DNA from: Eunapius fragilis
Taxonomy: Eukaryota > Porifera > Demospongiae > Spongillida > Spongillidae
Direction: 5' to 3'
NCBI GenBank assembly: GCA_963681505.1
Contig: OY811971.1
Location: 14,489,423 to 14,553,422, forward strand
Length of the DNA: 64,000 bases
Shown here: one piece after another, positions 51,556 through 62,269 of the stretch
Numbering within the stretch: position 1 is the first letter of the stretch
Layout of the letters: each line of letters begins with the position of its first letter
Notes under the pieces: generated by a model
Database searches by the model: none
What the model saw: only the letters and a program-made list of their open reading frames with translations
Told to the model about the DNA's origin: nothing
Position numbers and translations under genes: made by a program

Positions 51556-51812
51556 TCTCGAGAAGTAGCCGGAGGAGCGTTAAGGGGATCTATCTTGTCG
51601 ATCCATATTAGATGCTCCTTGTTGTACCCATTCATCCACTTGAAGTTGTCGTCAATTGGCCATTTGAGATATCGCATCGGCATTATCTTCAGCACATCCC
51701 TGATCAAGGTGTTCTTTCCGAACCCAGCTTTGGAGTGTAACCATACGTTCCTCTTCCTATCGAGTTCAAGAGCAGGGCGGATCTTAGTCATTTTAAGCAA
51801 GATACGCAGAGC
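51556..51812 (-). pseudogene. Rep-like helicase relic, copy 2
   Basis: Nearly identical to 43137-43393 (only a few substitutions), carrying the same Walker-A-like (AGFGKNTLIR) and Walker-B-like (LIWIDKIDP) segments. Homology to the 43-kb copy starts right after the telomere-like run and ends at GCAGAGCACC (51812). The shorter flank here shows that it was moved or duplicated recently. Confidence 0.6.
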
Positions 51813-54470
51813 ACCTGAGCAGCTTCCTCCAGTATGGACCCTAAGTGGTGATGACAATTGTTGGTTTGCTGAACAGGACCATGAACTGAACATTGTATTG
51901 TCAACATGACATGACCATATATAGTCAACAGAATATGGCCATGTATTGTTAGAAAATATGGTTAACTCCATACGTGGTCAATACCTGATGTGAAATTGAT
52001 TTCACAACAAACTGGTGTAGAATATTTTTCTACAGAAGGGGATAAGAAAAAAATGAGGTGGTAGGGTAATAATACAATGCTGCATGACTTGTTTGTACCA
52101 TTTTCATCTGAAATGAAGCATCTTTGCTGAATTCAAAAGTTCTCAACGATTGCCCAGGACATGAGGAGGTCGTTCACGATGTTGTCAATTTCATCACTTG
52201 CGAATTGAGAGGAGGGTTGGGTAATGCAATACACAGGATTTGCCATCTCGGCACATCAGCTTACTCTCTCGCAAGGTTGTCAAGAGAATCTCCATCATAA
52301 ATATGGGCAATTGCACTATTCATCACCAGTAAGTGAATGGGAATTTAAACCCCCACCCCCCATGCCCATATTGCACCATTTGAAATTATTGGCCTGAACT
52401 AATCATATCAGTAGACGTTGCTGGTAGGTGGAATTGGGTTCTTAAAGATGTCGTAGCACGTTTCTAACCAGCATTTTGGACACATTGCGGAAATTCATTT
52501 TACAGATCTTGGTTTGCTTTGTGTGGATGGCTGAGAGGCATGAACCAGCCACACCAGAGGGCACAACAGAGTTGTAGAATCCATACCGATCAAGATCTAC
52601 CTCAAAATAGTTGGCCCTGCAGTACAATCAGATACACACCCTAATCCAATGATTAATTGGTAGCTTGCATTATAGTAGCTTGCAGAATTGCTCCATTACG
52701 GGGCCATTTAGTGCATGGTGAAGTAACCCCCTCTTATATTTTGCAGGAGCTTTAGCTGACACCATTGATTCATCATATTGACTAATAAAACCATTTGTAA
52801 CTCCTATTTTGATTCATAAGCGTTTACGATTAGCATAGGTTACTGTCTTACTTAATGAGACATGATCATTAATACATGATATAAAGCGCATGCATGACAA
52901 CCTTCCATTATCCAATTGTCTGTACTCGTATATATATAGTATCATGCATGATTTGTATGATTTGACACATTTGTATTCATATATACCTGATTGGTTTACA
53001 ATCAATAGCTATCATAGTACAGCCGATACCTACTTTATTCATAAATCGATTGTGAAAAATGTAATATAGCCATACAATAAGTTTTTCACACACTAAATCT
53101 AAGTTTTAAGTTTTTAGTATATGTCGGAACATTTCTGGTTGGCCTGCTCTTTCAGAAAAGTGCCGTGGACAGTGTGGATGATCTGTCGAGTGAATTCTGT
53201 GATGATCCATTATCAAGACGTTTCGTTATCTTTATGAGCACAAATTTATGGTTCCTTATGTACACACCTTTCTACTCTGGCAAGGCCATCACTGGCAAGG
53301 AAACCACTGGCACCTCTGGCAAGGCTGGGTACACACAAGATTGGTCAAAGTGTGGATATTAAAGGGAGAACAGCTCAGCAGATAAATGGGTTGTTATGGC
53401 AACCAATAACTACCTGCATGTCTTGTCGAAGAGTGGATTCAGCAAGGGTCCTGCCGACTCCTGTGATGAGGGTTAGACCACTGGCAATGGTGTTGAATAG
53501 GGTTCGAATAATTTGAAAATAAAATAAAACCACTTCCCTTTTCCCATTGCTTTTTTTTCTGTACATTTAGGGATTTTTATTCACTGTAGATTTTCCCATT
53601 TGATTTCTCTATATATGCATATACTGCATTGCATTCATGTTACACATAGCAACACGTATGTTTACACACTTATTTAGCTCTGTAGTCCATACTCAAAACT
53701 GGTACATTGTTCATCCTCCCTCAGCTCTTCATCCTCTTCTACGCTTTTCCTTTCAGAATCATTTGCATCCTCATCTGCAGGCGTAGCTGATTTCATATTC
53801 TTTTCCATTGACGTTTTAATGTTGTTCGTTTCATGACATACATTTCGCTTGCATTCAAGTACCGTCAAAGCAGAATCTGAGAAATTACCGCACGTTTATG
53901 TGTAGGAGAGTAAAATAAGGTATGCCAAACACTTTGAATCAGTTTTCAGAAAAGTTATACCTTTAACTTTGCTTTTGGAGTCCACTGAACAAGTTACAAG
54001 TATATTCAGAGGATAGGAAACACATTTGCTCTTGCAGCTTTATCACCAGCCACTGCAATTATAAAAGGTACAATCGACCTGAGAAACGGGCCTGTAAAAA
54101 CCAATGGAAGTCATTAAGATTGAAATCCTTGCAATCTGATTTATATGTAGAAGCTGATTTTTTGGAATCACTTTCGTACATGTGGACAATACTGCAATAG
54201 ATGTTATATGGCATTGATGCTAGAAAAATATCATGTCTTCATATAGCTTCTTTTTCTAAATGATTCAGAGGAAATGAGAGATAAATCTACATGTATATGA
54301 ATCATCATCAAGATCAGCCAATTTTATCAGCTTGCGGTTAACACGCTACGGAACACCTCACGACCTAGCTGCATTTTGGCGCAAAAATGCAAACTTGATG
54401 TTTCAAGGTTCTATGCTCATAGCAGTGACTCAAAACATTCAAGCATCCCGCGTAGCGATTACAATATTAA
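51813..54470. other. Unassigned stretch
   Basis: Mostly short frames. An acidic minus frame at 53674-53868 (Glu/Asp/Lys-rich, MKSATPADEDANDSERKSVE) could be a terminal exon. Simple repeats of CTGGCAAGG lie at about 53277-53325. Some of this is probably the 5' part of the EnSpm-type element that follows. Confidence 0.35.
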
Positions 54471-54489
54471 TTGTATTTATTCCTCGTGG

Positions 54490-56893
54490 TCACACTAGCT
54501 ATAACCACATACAGGTACCACATATGACCTATATAGTACACCACTCAGTTGACAATGAAGATTTAACATCAGCTAGTCATCATGATAGTGGCGAATGCAG
54601 TACCAGTGATCAAAGACCAGCAGATGCAGATCTGCCTGTAGCAATAGGTAAGTGTCTATAAATCAGTGTAGTTTTGGTTGTGATAACTGCATGTTACTAC
54701 ATTAGATACTGGAATAATTGACAGCAATGAAGGGAATCAAGAGGCAATTGATGTTGATGGTTCAATGCATGTGTTCGAAGCTGAAAGAGGTGATGACATG
54801 TACACAAGTGGTGCAAGTGATGGTGCAAGTGAATTGTCGAGGCCTGTGTCAGAAAATGACAGTGATTCTGAGGAAGAATATTCACATTCTTCATCAAGCG
54901 AACAAGAGGAAGAACCAATAAGCTGTACATTGAACATGGAAAGTATTCCAGAGTTATCATTTGAGCCACTCTATAATGGTTCAACAGTGACAGTTAGTGG
55001 TGCTTATTTTTGCATCATGAAGTATGCAAAAGTAAGAAAAGCTTTTGAATATCTCTTAAAAAATCCCACCACCATACAGGTAATTGGACTGAATTGGAGG
55101 CACACAAACCTCACACTGAACATGACACAATTGATGATATTTGGAGTGGGGATACTTTCCGCAAAGATGCTGATCTTCAGACAAACAGCTTTCTGACTCT
55201 AGGCATCTCTACCAATGGTGTTGCACTGTTTAAGTCTAGCAAGACTTCTCTTTGGCCAGTGTACTTATTAATCCAGAACCTACCTCCCCAAGTACATTTT
55301 AAAGGTGAGAACATTATACTATGTGGCATTTGGCAGGGATCAAGAAAACCAGACATGAATGTATTGTTGAAACCTGTTGTGAAATCTATCCAGCAACTGA
55401 AGGAGCATGGAGTTATCATACAAACACCAATTGGCCCAAAACTTTTCCATGCTAAATTAGTGTTAGGTATTTTTGGTGCACCAGCTAAAGCAAGTGTTTT
55501 GTGTGAAAAGCAGTTTAACGGAGAATTTGGCTGTCCCACTTGTTTTCATCCTGGAAAACGTATACAGAATGGTGCCAGAGTTTATTTACCAAAGAAGTAT
55601 CCTCTCCGAACACATAAAGACGTCATAGATGATGGAATGGAAGCATTGAGAACAGGTACTGCTATTAATGGGGTGTTAGGAATATCACCTTTAGCTGATT
55701 CATTAGATCTGGTTAAATCTGTTCCTGTAGACTACATGCATCCGTTATTAGGAGTCACAAGAATGTTAATTAATTTGTTGTTCAATTCAAGCAATCACAA
55801 ATGTCCTTTTTATTTGGGCAATAAGATCTCAGAAATAGATGCAGTACTTCTAAAGCAACGTCCACCTCATGAAATAAGTCGATGCCCCAGAACTATATTA
55901 CATAGGAGTTATTGGAAAGCATCAGAGTTAAAAAATTGGCTTCTCTATTATTCTCTTCCTCTTCAAGGATATCTTTTACCTCTTTATTTGCACCACTTTG
56001 CTCTTTTTGTATGTGCTGTGCACATTCTTCTGCAAGAGAAGATAATGTCTGATCAAATCAATGCAGCTGAATTAATGTTAAATGAGTTTTATGAAATGGT
56101 ACCAGATCTTTATGGCGATAGAACCTGTACTTATAGTATGCATCAACTTAACCATGTTGCAAATTATGTTAGATTGCTGGGACCATTGTGAACTCATTCT
56201 GCATTTTGCACTGAGAGTAAAAACGGTCTATTGAAGCATATGTACCATGGAAAAGGCAATGTATTAGAGCAATTAGTTTTCAACATTGACATCACACAGA
56301 CACTGCAATTTTTTCATTCATCTTTGGCACAACATGAAAATATGACAGTGATGCATTATTTGAACTTGCACTTTCTACCATTTCACTCACATGCTTACAT
56401 ATGTGTTGGAGAGCATGCATATCTCTGTGGACCTGGGTATTCAAGTCCTACAACAGAAGAAGAAAGAAATCTCTTGAATTGTGGTGATACTATAATAAAG
56501 TACTCAGAATAACGTTCTTTACTGCTCAAAGATTATTTCAGAAAAGGGAAAGCGCAACAGCTCAGTATGTGTATACATCAGTGATGAAGATAAACTTATG
56601 TTTGGTTGCATTCAGTTTTTCATCAACACACCTTCACCCAAAGCAGTACAACTATTATTAGTGTGCACCTCATGGTACAGCGATGCAGGCCCATGTTGCA
56701 GAGACAATCTAAAGCATACAAGGAACTAGACCTTTTTACAGCACTTGACATATTTATCAAAGTCCAACATTCTGCCACTTCCAGACTTAATTGTATTTTT
56801 CTTGATAAAATAGTTTCGAAAGCAGTCTTAGTTGAAGGCCATGATAATAATTTGTACGCAATCAGACAGCTCAATAAATATGATCATAACTAA
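54490..56893 (+). pseudogene. EnSpm/CACTA-type transposase
   Basis: An acidic head (SDSEEEYSHSSSSEQEEEPI) is encoded across a 58-bp GT-AG intron (54648-54705), then LYNGSTVTVSGAYFCIMKYA. The main frame (55094-56191) has FLTLGISTNGVALFKSSKTS, LWPVYLLIQNLPPQVHFKGE, IWQGSRKPDMN, GEFGCPTCFHPGKRIQNGAR, VPVDYMHPLLGVTRMLINLL and YSMHQLNHVANYVRLLGPL. These are the Transposase_21-type blocks, including the Asp-Gly/Thr-like and Asp-x-Met-His motifs. A Trp-to-stop change at 56189-56191 breaks it; homology goes on (SAFCTESKNGLLKHMYHGKG) to 56512, with a C-terminal piece to 56893. A zinc-ribbon exon expected before 55094 is not clear. Confidence 0.8.
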
Positions 56894-57057
56894 TATGTGA
56901 CTACTTTCTTGTTATGTATTATACTGCTTTCGTTTCGTATGGTTTGCTTTATATTCTATGGTGTATGTCTGTTGTAAGTGTATGTGTATACAATCGATTA
57001 ACAAGTATAAATCTGAGAGGACCAGTGACTCGTAATTTATTACGCTATGACGCGTCA

Positions 57058-57180
57058 AGGATACTAATGAGATTCATACATGGCCACAATTGTCTTAGCA
57101 AGTCTTGATAAGTCTTGTCAAGACCTTACAAAATCTTGACACGACTTGCTAAGTCTTGGCAAACCGTTGCAAGATTTTTT
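57058..57180. repeat. Subterminal repeat cluster near the EnSpm 3' end
   Basis: Several copies, in both orientations, of AAGTCTTG / CAAGACTT-like words (TAGCAAGTCTTGATAAGTC, TTGCTAAGTCTTGGCAA) within about 120 bp. Such subterminal motif clusters are usual transposase-binding regions in EnSpm/CACTA elements. I did not find the terminal CACTA-type repeat itself. Confidence 0.5.
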
Positions 57181-57439
57181 CTAGGGGCCGGGTGAGATAA
57201 AGACCAATTAGACACTAGGACATAAGCAGGGCACATGCGCTCCTTACAACCAAAGTTGCAGCCCTTTTCAACTTCGGGAGCAAGACCTGCGAGATTTGGC
57301 AGAAGTGTGGTAGTAAAAAAAAATGGCGTCCGCTTTTGTGGTCGCGGTCATTACTAGTATATTATAACATTCATCTAGATAGGCCTATTAATTCATACCT
57401 AATCGCAAACAATCCAGCCCAGAAAGATTGAAAAAGGCT

Positions 57440-57536
57440 CCTCCCTGCTGCCGCTGCAATGGCATCAACGCTCGTTGCAAGTTTTGCGAAGGCTGGACGA
57501 GCCTGCACGTGTTGCCTCCCTGCTAAACATGGTAAG
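57440..57536 (+). pseudogene. Cys-rich zinc-binding-like exon, frame-broken
   Basis: The frames give CCRCNGINARCKFC and, one base shifted, KAGRACTCCLPAKHGKC, ending at a GTAAGT-type donor (57531). In sponge and cnidarian repetitive proteins these pieces form one Cys-rich module. The shift shows that it is a relic. Confidence 0.45.
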
Positions 57537-57539
57537 TGC

Positions 57540-57690
57540 ATGGGCGTCGGAAGGTATAATACATTGGTCCGGCAAATGATTAATAATGAGTGTGGGCGGA
57601 GCAAAGTGGGTGGGTGTGAAGCTAATTACTTCCAGCGAGGGGGTCTGGGGGAGCGCTGTAAGCTCCACCAGACGCTTTTCAACTATATCA
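57540..57690. mobile_element. Non-autonomous element relic
   Basis: It starts with GGGCGTCGGAAGGTATAATA and contains the stem GGGGGAGCGCTGTAAGCTCC at about 57650, as in 21307-21610 but without the long G run. Confidence 0.4.
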
Positions 57691-57699
57691 TGCTAGTTG

Positions 57700-58680
57700 A
57701 AGTCATGAAAAAAGCCCGTTTTCCCGTCTTTTCCTGGCGCGCGCATCAAACCGGTTAATCAATAAATTGTTATGCTTCAGCTTGCCAAAAACATGTAAAT
57801 GTAAAGCTTTCGCCGTAGACCGGCCACCAGTACATGCAGTTCATTGAACAATACATGGCAATTAATTCTTAACATATACTCAGGTGTATTAAGACTGACT
57901 ACACTTAAAAGAATTAAATGGCTGCCCAAGGAAGCGTTTATTCATAAATATTCATGTACAGACGTTACCACAGAGTAATAATGTTCAACACACTTTGGAT
58001 TGATAATGCGTAATTAAAATATAATATTGTTTCTATGACAACGGTTACGCACGGTGAAATAATCGACTTAATGTTAGAATTGAAAACCCGGGCGATAAAA
58101 AAATAGTTTTTCGCATGTTTCTGCAGTTCTTCTACTTCTGGGATATCCATATATAATCGTTATACTAGGCTTTTAGATCACTATTTCGAAACGCTTTGAG
58201 CGCGTGCAGACAAACATTAGAACTGCGAAAAATTAAGCACAAAATTCATCATTTTCGTTGTGCAACTTATGCAAACGATGTTACATTTCGTTATGCCCAC
58301 CCACAATAGTTAGACCAGTATCGAATAAACAATATATAACTGTTTTTGTCCACAAACAACGATATTAAATCACCCGGGTTTTGCGAAAACGCAAAGAAAC
58401 GCCCCCATATATCGGAGCGCGATGCAATAAACTACTAAGGTTGCTATGACAACTATCATTTGAATCAATTTGCGGGATCATTGAACAAAGATTTGATATA
58501 AAGAGAATAGCTACAAGAAGTACCCAAACAAAAAAGCGGCATGTTGTAATGCTTGAATTTGCAGAAAATTCAAATTCCAAATATAGTGTAGCCAGTCTTA
58601 ACATACCTGAGTAGCGATTACACTTTTCCAGTCCGAACTCCGAAATAAAAACAAAAAATGACCAAACTGACTAAGTCTGT
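57700..58680. other. Unassigned stretch
   Basis: AT-rich. The minus frame at 58365-58604 contains a hydrophobic helix (FFVWVLLVAILFISNLCSMI) that could span a membrane, but nothing else supports a gene. Confidence 0.35.
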
Positions 58681-58689
58681 GTTCGTTAC

Positions 58690-60655
58690 CTCGAACAAAC
58701 TCTTCCGCAATAACATCAATGAGGATGTTATCAAGGCTTTCTTGGTTAGTATTCAACAGCATCATGTGGTTGGGACATCGTATTTCGCAAGTACGTCTTC
58801 AAGCGCCTCATTGTACTAAAACTGCGCTCATAAACAGCATTGGTTGCTGGCATTACTAGAATAAGTCTAGTAACTGTGAATCTTCACTGAAAAATTCTTT
58901 CTGTGCTGCAGACATATCCTGCATAGCTTGAATGCAATCTTTTAGAACTAACCGTTCACTTTTCTCTTTAAACCAGCTTCCAAGATTCTGCAGCTGCACT
59001 GAAGGAATTGAGGTAATTCTTGTAAAATTCCACTACTTTCTTAAGTTGCTGATCAAATGTTTCACAGTTGGCGGCACTGACAATCAAGCTTTCGAGGTCT
59101 CATAAATGAAATAGCCTGGCTGATTGAAGCGATCTGTAATGCTTGCAATGGTTACATCTGGAACCTCAAAGTATGCTTGATGGTAGTGGTCTTCAACAGT
59201 AGCACTGCATGTGATCCTTCTCCTGTACCAATTCTGGGGGGTTGGTGTCTGTGCTAGCACAGAAAATGTTAACTAAACGGAAAAATCCATCTAAAACTCT
59301 GTTGTGCGCATTGACACAAGGGTCTTAACCATACATTCAGCCAACGAATGCCCTTCAGCAGCAGACATTGACTGCTCTGTAAAAGTTCTGCTCAAGTTAT
59401 TGGTTATCTTAAGGATCCTCATGGCAAGCTGCATCCCACACAATACATCAAAGGTAGCCATTTGTGCCTGCACACCAATATAATTATCCTACCTTTCACA
59501 TCAGGATGAAGCTGGTTTGTGAGACATTCACTCCACAATTGTTTGAGAACAACATAGTTTTCAACGATGCTTTCTAGGGAATCTCCTCTGACAGTCCATC
59601 TGGTAGGGCACATGCCTATACTAGATCCAATCTTTTCCTCTGTTAAATTCTCCACTTTGATGCAATTGAAGGCTGCGTTTCGCTTTGGAGAATACCTTAC
59701 CAACTTGCTGATTTCAAAGGCAACATCTAATGCATCCTTGCAAACCTTTGACTGCTTCATTGCATCTCCTGCCGCAAAGTTCAACGCATGACCATAGCAA
59801 TATGTCAATACTGCTCTCTTCTCCTTACTGGCAAGTTGGGTAGCAATGCCTTTTCTGCAACCTACCATATTAGATGCGCCATCATAGCACTGACCACGAC
59901 ACTGCTAGTGACAAATTCATGCGCAGCAGTACATCCTCAATGGTGGAGAATAACGAATTGGCATCAATTGTTCCCACATTATAAAGGCCTATTACATCTT
60001 CATGTGCTGTTAGTGAGTCATCCACCCAGCGTATGCAAATGATAAATTGCTCCTTGTTTGTAACATCTGTGCACTCGTCAGCCATGATGGTAAAAAAGCC
60101 ATTTTTTGCAATATCTGAGCAGATCTCACGCAAGATGTGCAAAGTCATTATCTCCAAAAACTCATTTTGGATTTCTCCAGAGGTGTACTTGTTAGACTTC
60201 TTATTCAGCCAAGTTAGAAAAGCTGAACAATCAATTCCTCTCAAAAGAAGAAGCTGTGAGAAATTGCTATTAGTATCATCCTTTTGTCCCCTCAAAGCCA
60301 GTCCCTGCCGAGCAAGGAAATGAATAGACTCAATAATTATGCACAACATTGTTCTATTTGCTTTCTTTCCTTTCCTGTGTTCAGTGTTTAGCATCTCACC
60401 CACATCACCAGTCTTCACAGGTAACCCAACGCTTTCAACAGCTTCCTTATGACATTCACTGTTGGAGTTTTTAAAAGCTTCGCATGCATCTTTCCAGTTC
60501 ATATATCCTTTGGAAATGAATGTAGCTTCACGTTTCGTACTAGATTTAAATTTCTTCTCAGTTTCTGTCTTCATGCATATGAAACGAAACGCAGCATCAG
60601 TGCCAGCATTGTAGTGCAGCCAGCTGTACTTCTCGCACCACTCTGGTCTAAATGA
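58690..60655 (-). pseudogene. hAT transposase (ZMYM1/DUF4371-like), near full length
   Basis: The minus strand from about 60655 reads RPEWCEKYSWLHYN (TTF-type zinc finger), NWKDACEAFKNSNSECHKEA, FLARQGLALRGQKDDTNSNF, FFTIMADECTDVTNKEQFII with the first catalytic Asp, CYGHALNFAAGDAMKQSKVC, IGMCPTRWTVRGDSLESIVE and, near 58840-58770, MPATNAVYERSFSTMRRLKT, YLRNTM, the C-terminal dimerisation block. Frame changes lie near 59885 and 59470, with more below 59290. Two sections are long open frames (230 and 149 codons). It is the longest hAT copy here and the best reference for the relic at 18.9-19.7 kb. Confidence 0.85.
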
Positions 60656-61215
60656 GCGTGCTTCACCCTTCGATCCAAAGGACCGTTTCAGAAAAGGAAA
60701 CGACTTATTCGGATGAAAATTTTCAGGCGAATACCTGGGTCTCTACACAGGACTCCCTCACCATGGAATCAGTGCTCAATTCTCCTCACCAGCAGAAGTC
60801 GCTGTCTCAAAAGCTGGATTCTTTTGCTTACCATTCTCTGCAGCTGTCTTCAGTTTCCCTGGTGAACAAGGCTTGCATGCTGTCAGTTTCTTCTCCCCAT
60901 GCCAGTTCTTGGATTACTGCTATCCCTTCTACAAGTTTGAAACTGCACCTTGACTCAGCTGAGTACCAAACGGCCATTAGGTGGTGGCTTGGTCTTAACA
61001 CATCAGATGCCTCTCCCTGTCCCTTTTGCCCTGAGTTGGTTCTCGATCCTCTGGGTCATCATGCTGCCTCTTGTAGACATTGTCGGGATGTGGTCACCCG
61101 ACACAATCTCCTGCGCAACATTTTTGTTGAGTTCTGTCACCAGGCACACCTTTCTGTGAGAGTGGAAGCTGGTTTTGGGCTCTCTAGTATGGGATGTGAT
61201 TTGTGCCAAAAGTAA
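60655..61215 (+). pseudogene. Retroelement C-terminal domain fragment (Cys/His block)
   Basis: The 187-codon frame includes HASSWITAIPSTSLKLHLDS, AEYQTAIRWWLGLNTSDASP, CPFCPELVLDPLGHHAASCR and VVTRHNLLRNIFVEFCHQAH. C-x2-C...H-H...C followed by Thr-Arg-His-Asn is the Cys/His block that ends many RT-bearing elements of this type. The frame is cut at LSVRVEAGFGLS, where the 19.7-kb fragment begins (LSVSVERGHGL). The two are therefore complementary pieces of one family. Its 5' side abuts a hAT gene. Confidence 0.6.
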
Positions 61216-61244
61216 TTACTCTAAATTTATCTAATTCACTCTAA

Positions 61245-61395
61245 ATTTCCGTGCGCGCGTTACACGGTTGATTGTGTGCTGCACACGCAATTAGTTGCGT
61301 GGGAGAATTGTCGCATTACACGCGACGCGCGTTACACGACAATTGTTGTGTGCTGCACGCGCGCAATTAGCTGCGTGGGCGAATCGTGCGCTGCG
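61245..61395. repeat. Two-unit tandem repeat, ~75 bp, CpG-rich
   Basis: GCGCGTTACAC ... TTGTGTGCTGCACGCG ... CGCAATTAGTTGCGTGGG occurs at about 61253-61310 and again at about 61328-61395 with a few changes. The content of GCGC and ACGCG words is unusual for the surrounding AT-rich DNA. Confidence 0.7.
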
Positions 61396-61399
61396 GCCA

Positions 61400-61915
61400 T
61401 AAACATTTTGTGGACACTACAGCAACGCCCATGACGCCTGCACAAAACAGGTTGGTCATCATCGCCATTTTATAACGCGCATCACTTTTCTACTTATAGT
61501 GCAAGTTTCATGGCACAGTTAACCGGTGTTGTACCTCTAATGTTTGAAGCGAATTATCTACTTTCCCAACCCATAGAAAGTCGAAATCAAAGCTGAATCT
61601 TGAAGGTATTAGAAAGTACAAGCTTTTAAATAATTGTATGTGCTAACAGCCACCTTTTTTGCCAGTGGTATTTTATATCAAAGTTATGTGAAAGAAGCGA
61701 TCCGCTTGTCATTGCTTGATTCGCTTGGGAGGAGGTATCGCTGCCACATTGTGTGGAGCCACAAAAAGTAGATGCTCTTTACAATGGGCACAATTGTTGC
61801 ATGCCTTGTCCTGGCCCAGTCCATGGCACTGTGTGTTCTTCAAGCATGTGCATCTTAACTGGTACGAAGGAGTGAGTCAGCATGCTTCATGGAAATCCTC
61901 TATGAGCTAGGCATG
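61400..61915. other. Unassigned stretch
   Basis: One plus frame (61716-61910) with no motif. Confidence 0.35.
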
Positions 61916-61918
61916 CTA

Positions 61919-62269
61919 TTAGAGTTTTTGTTGATGCAATGTATGTATGCACTTATAATGGATGCATTCCTTCACTTTTGGCAGCTCATGCACTATGGTC
62001 CTTCTAAGCACCCTTAGTTTTGACCATGGTATTCCAAGACCAGCGTTTATAGCCAGTGCTTCTCCTGGTCCAATTGCACTAACAATGCCAGCCTCTAGCA
62101 GAAGTTTTTGCCGGTCACATGTGTCAAGGTAATCCAGTTCTCTTCGAAGAAGGGCCAAAGACTCTAACTGGTTCACCAGTTCTCTGATAGCTTGCATCTG
62201 TGTGCAGCGGCGCTTTATTGTTCTGGCACTTGCTGTCTTGGTAGGAGTGTGGGCCTGGGTGATGTGCAT
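61919..62269 (-). CDS. Uncharacterised helical protein segment
   Basis: The minus frame from 62269 reads MHITQAHTPTKTASARTIKR, then AIRELVNQLESLALLRRELD, IVSAIGPGEALAINAGLGIP and WSKLRVLRRTIV, ending at 61919. The pattern Gly-x-Ala-Leu-Ala-x-x-Ala-x-Leu-x-x-Pro-Trp-x-Lys-x-Arg-x-x-Arg-Arg recurs in multicopy sponge and cnidarian proteins as I remember them. Function is unknown. Probably one exon of a larger, perhaps transposon-borne, gene. Confidence 0.4.
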   Translation of the reverse strand: MHITQAHTPTKTASARTIKRRCTQMQAIRELVNQLESLALLRRELDYLDTCDRQKLLLEAGIVSAIGPGEALAINAGLGIPWSKLRVLRRTIVHELPKVKECIHYKCIHTLHQQKL

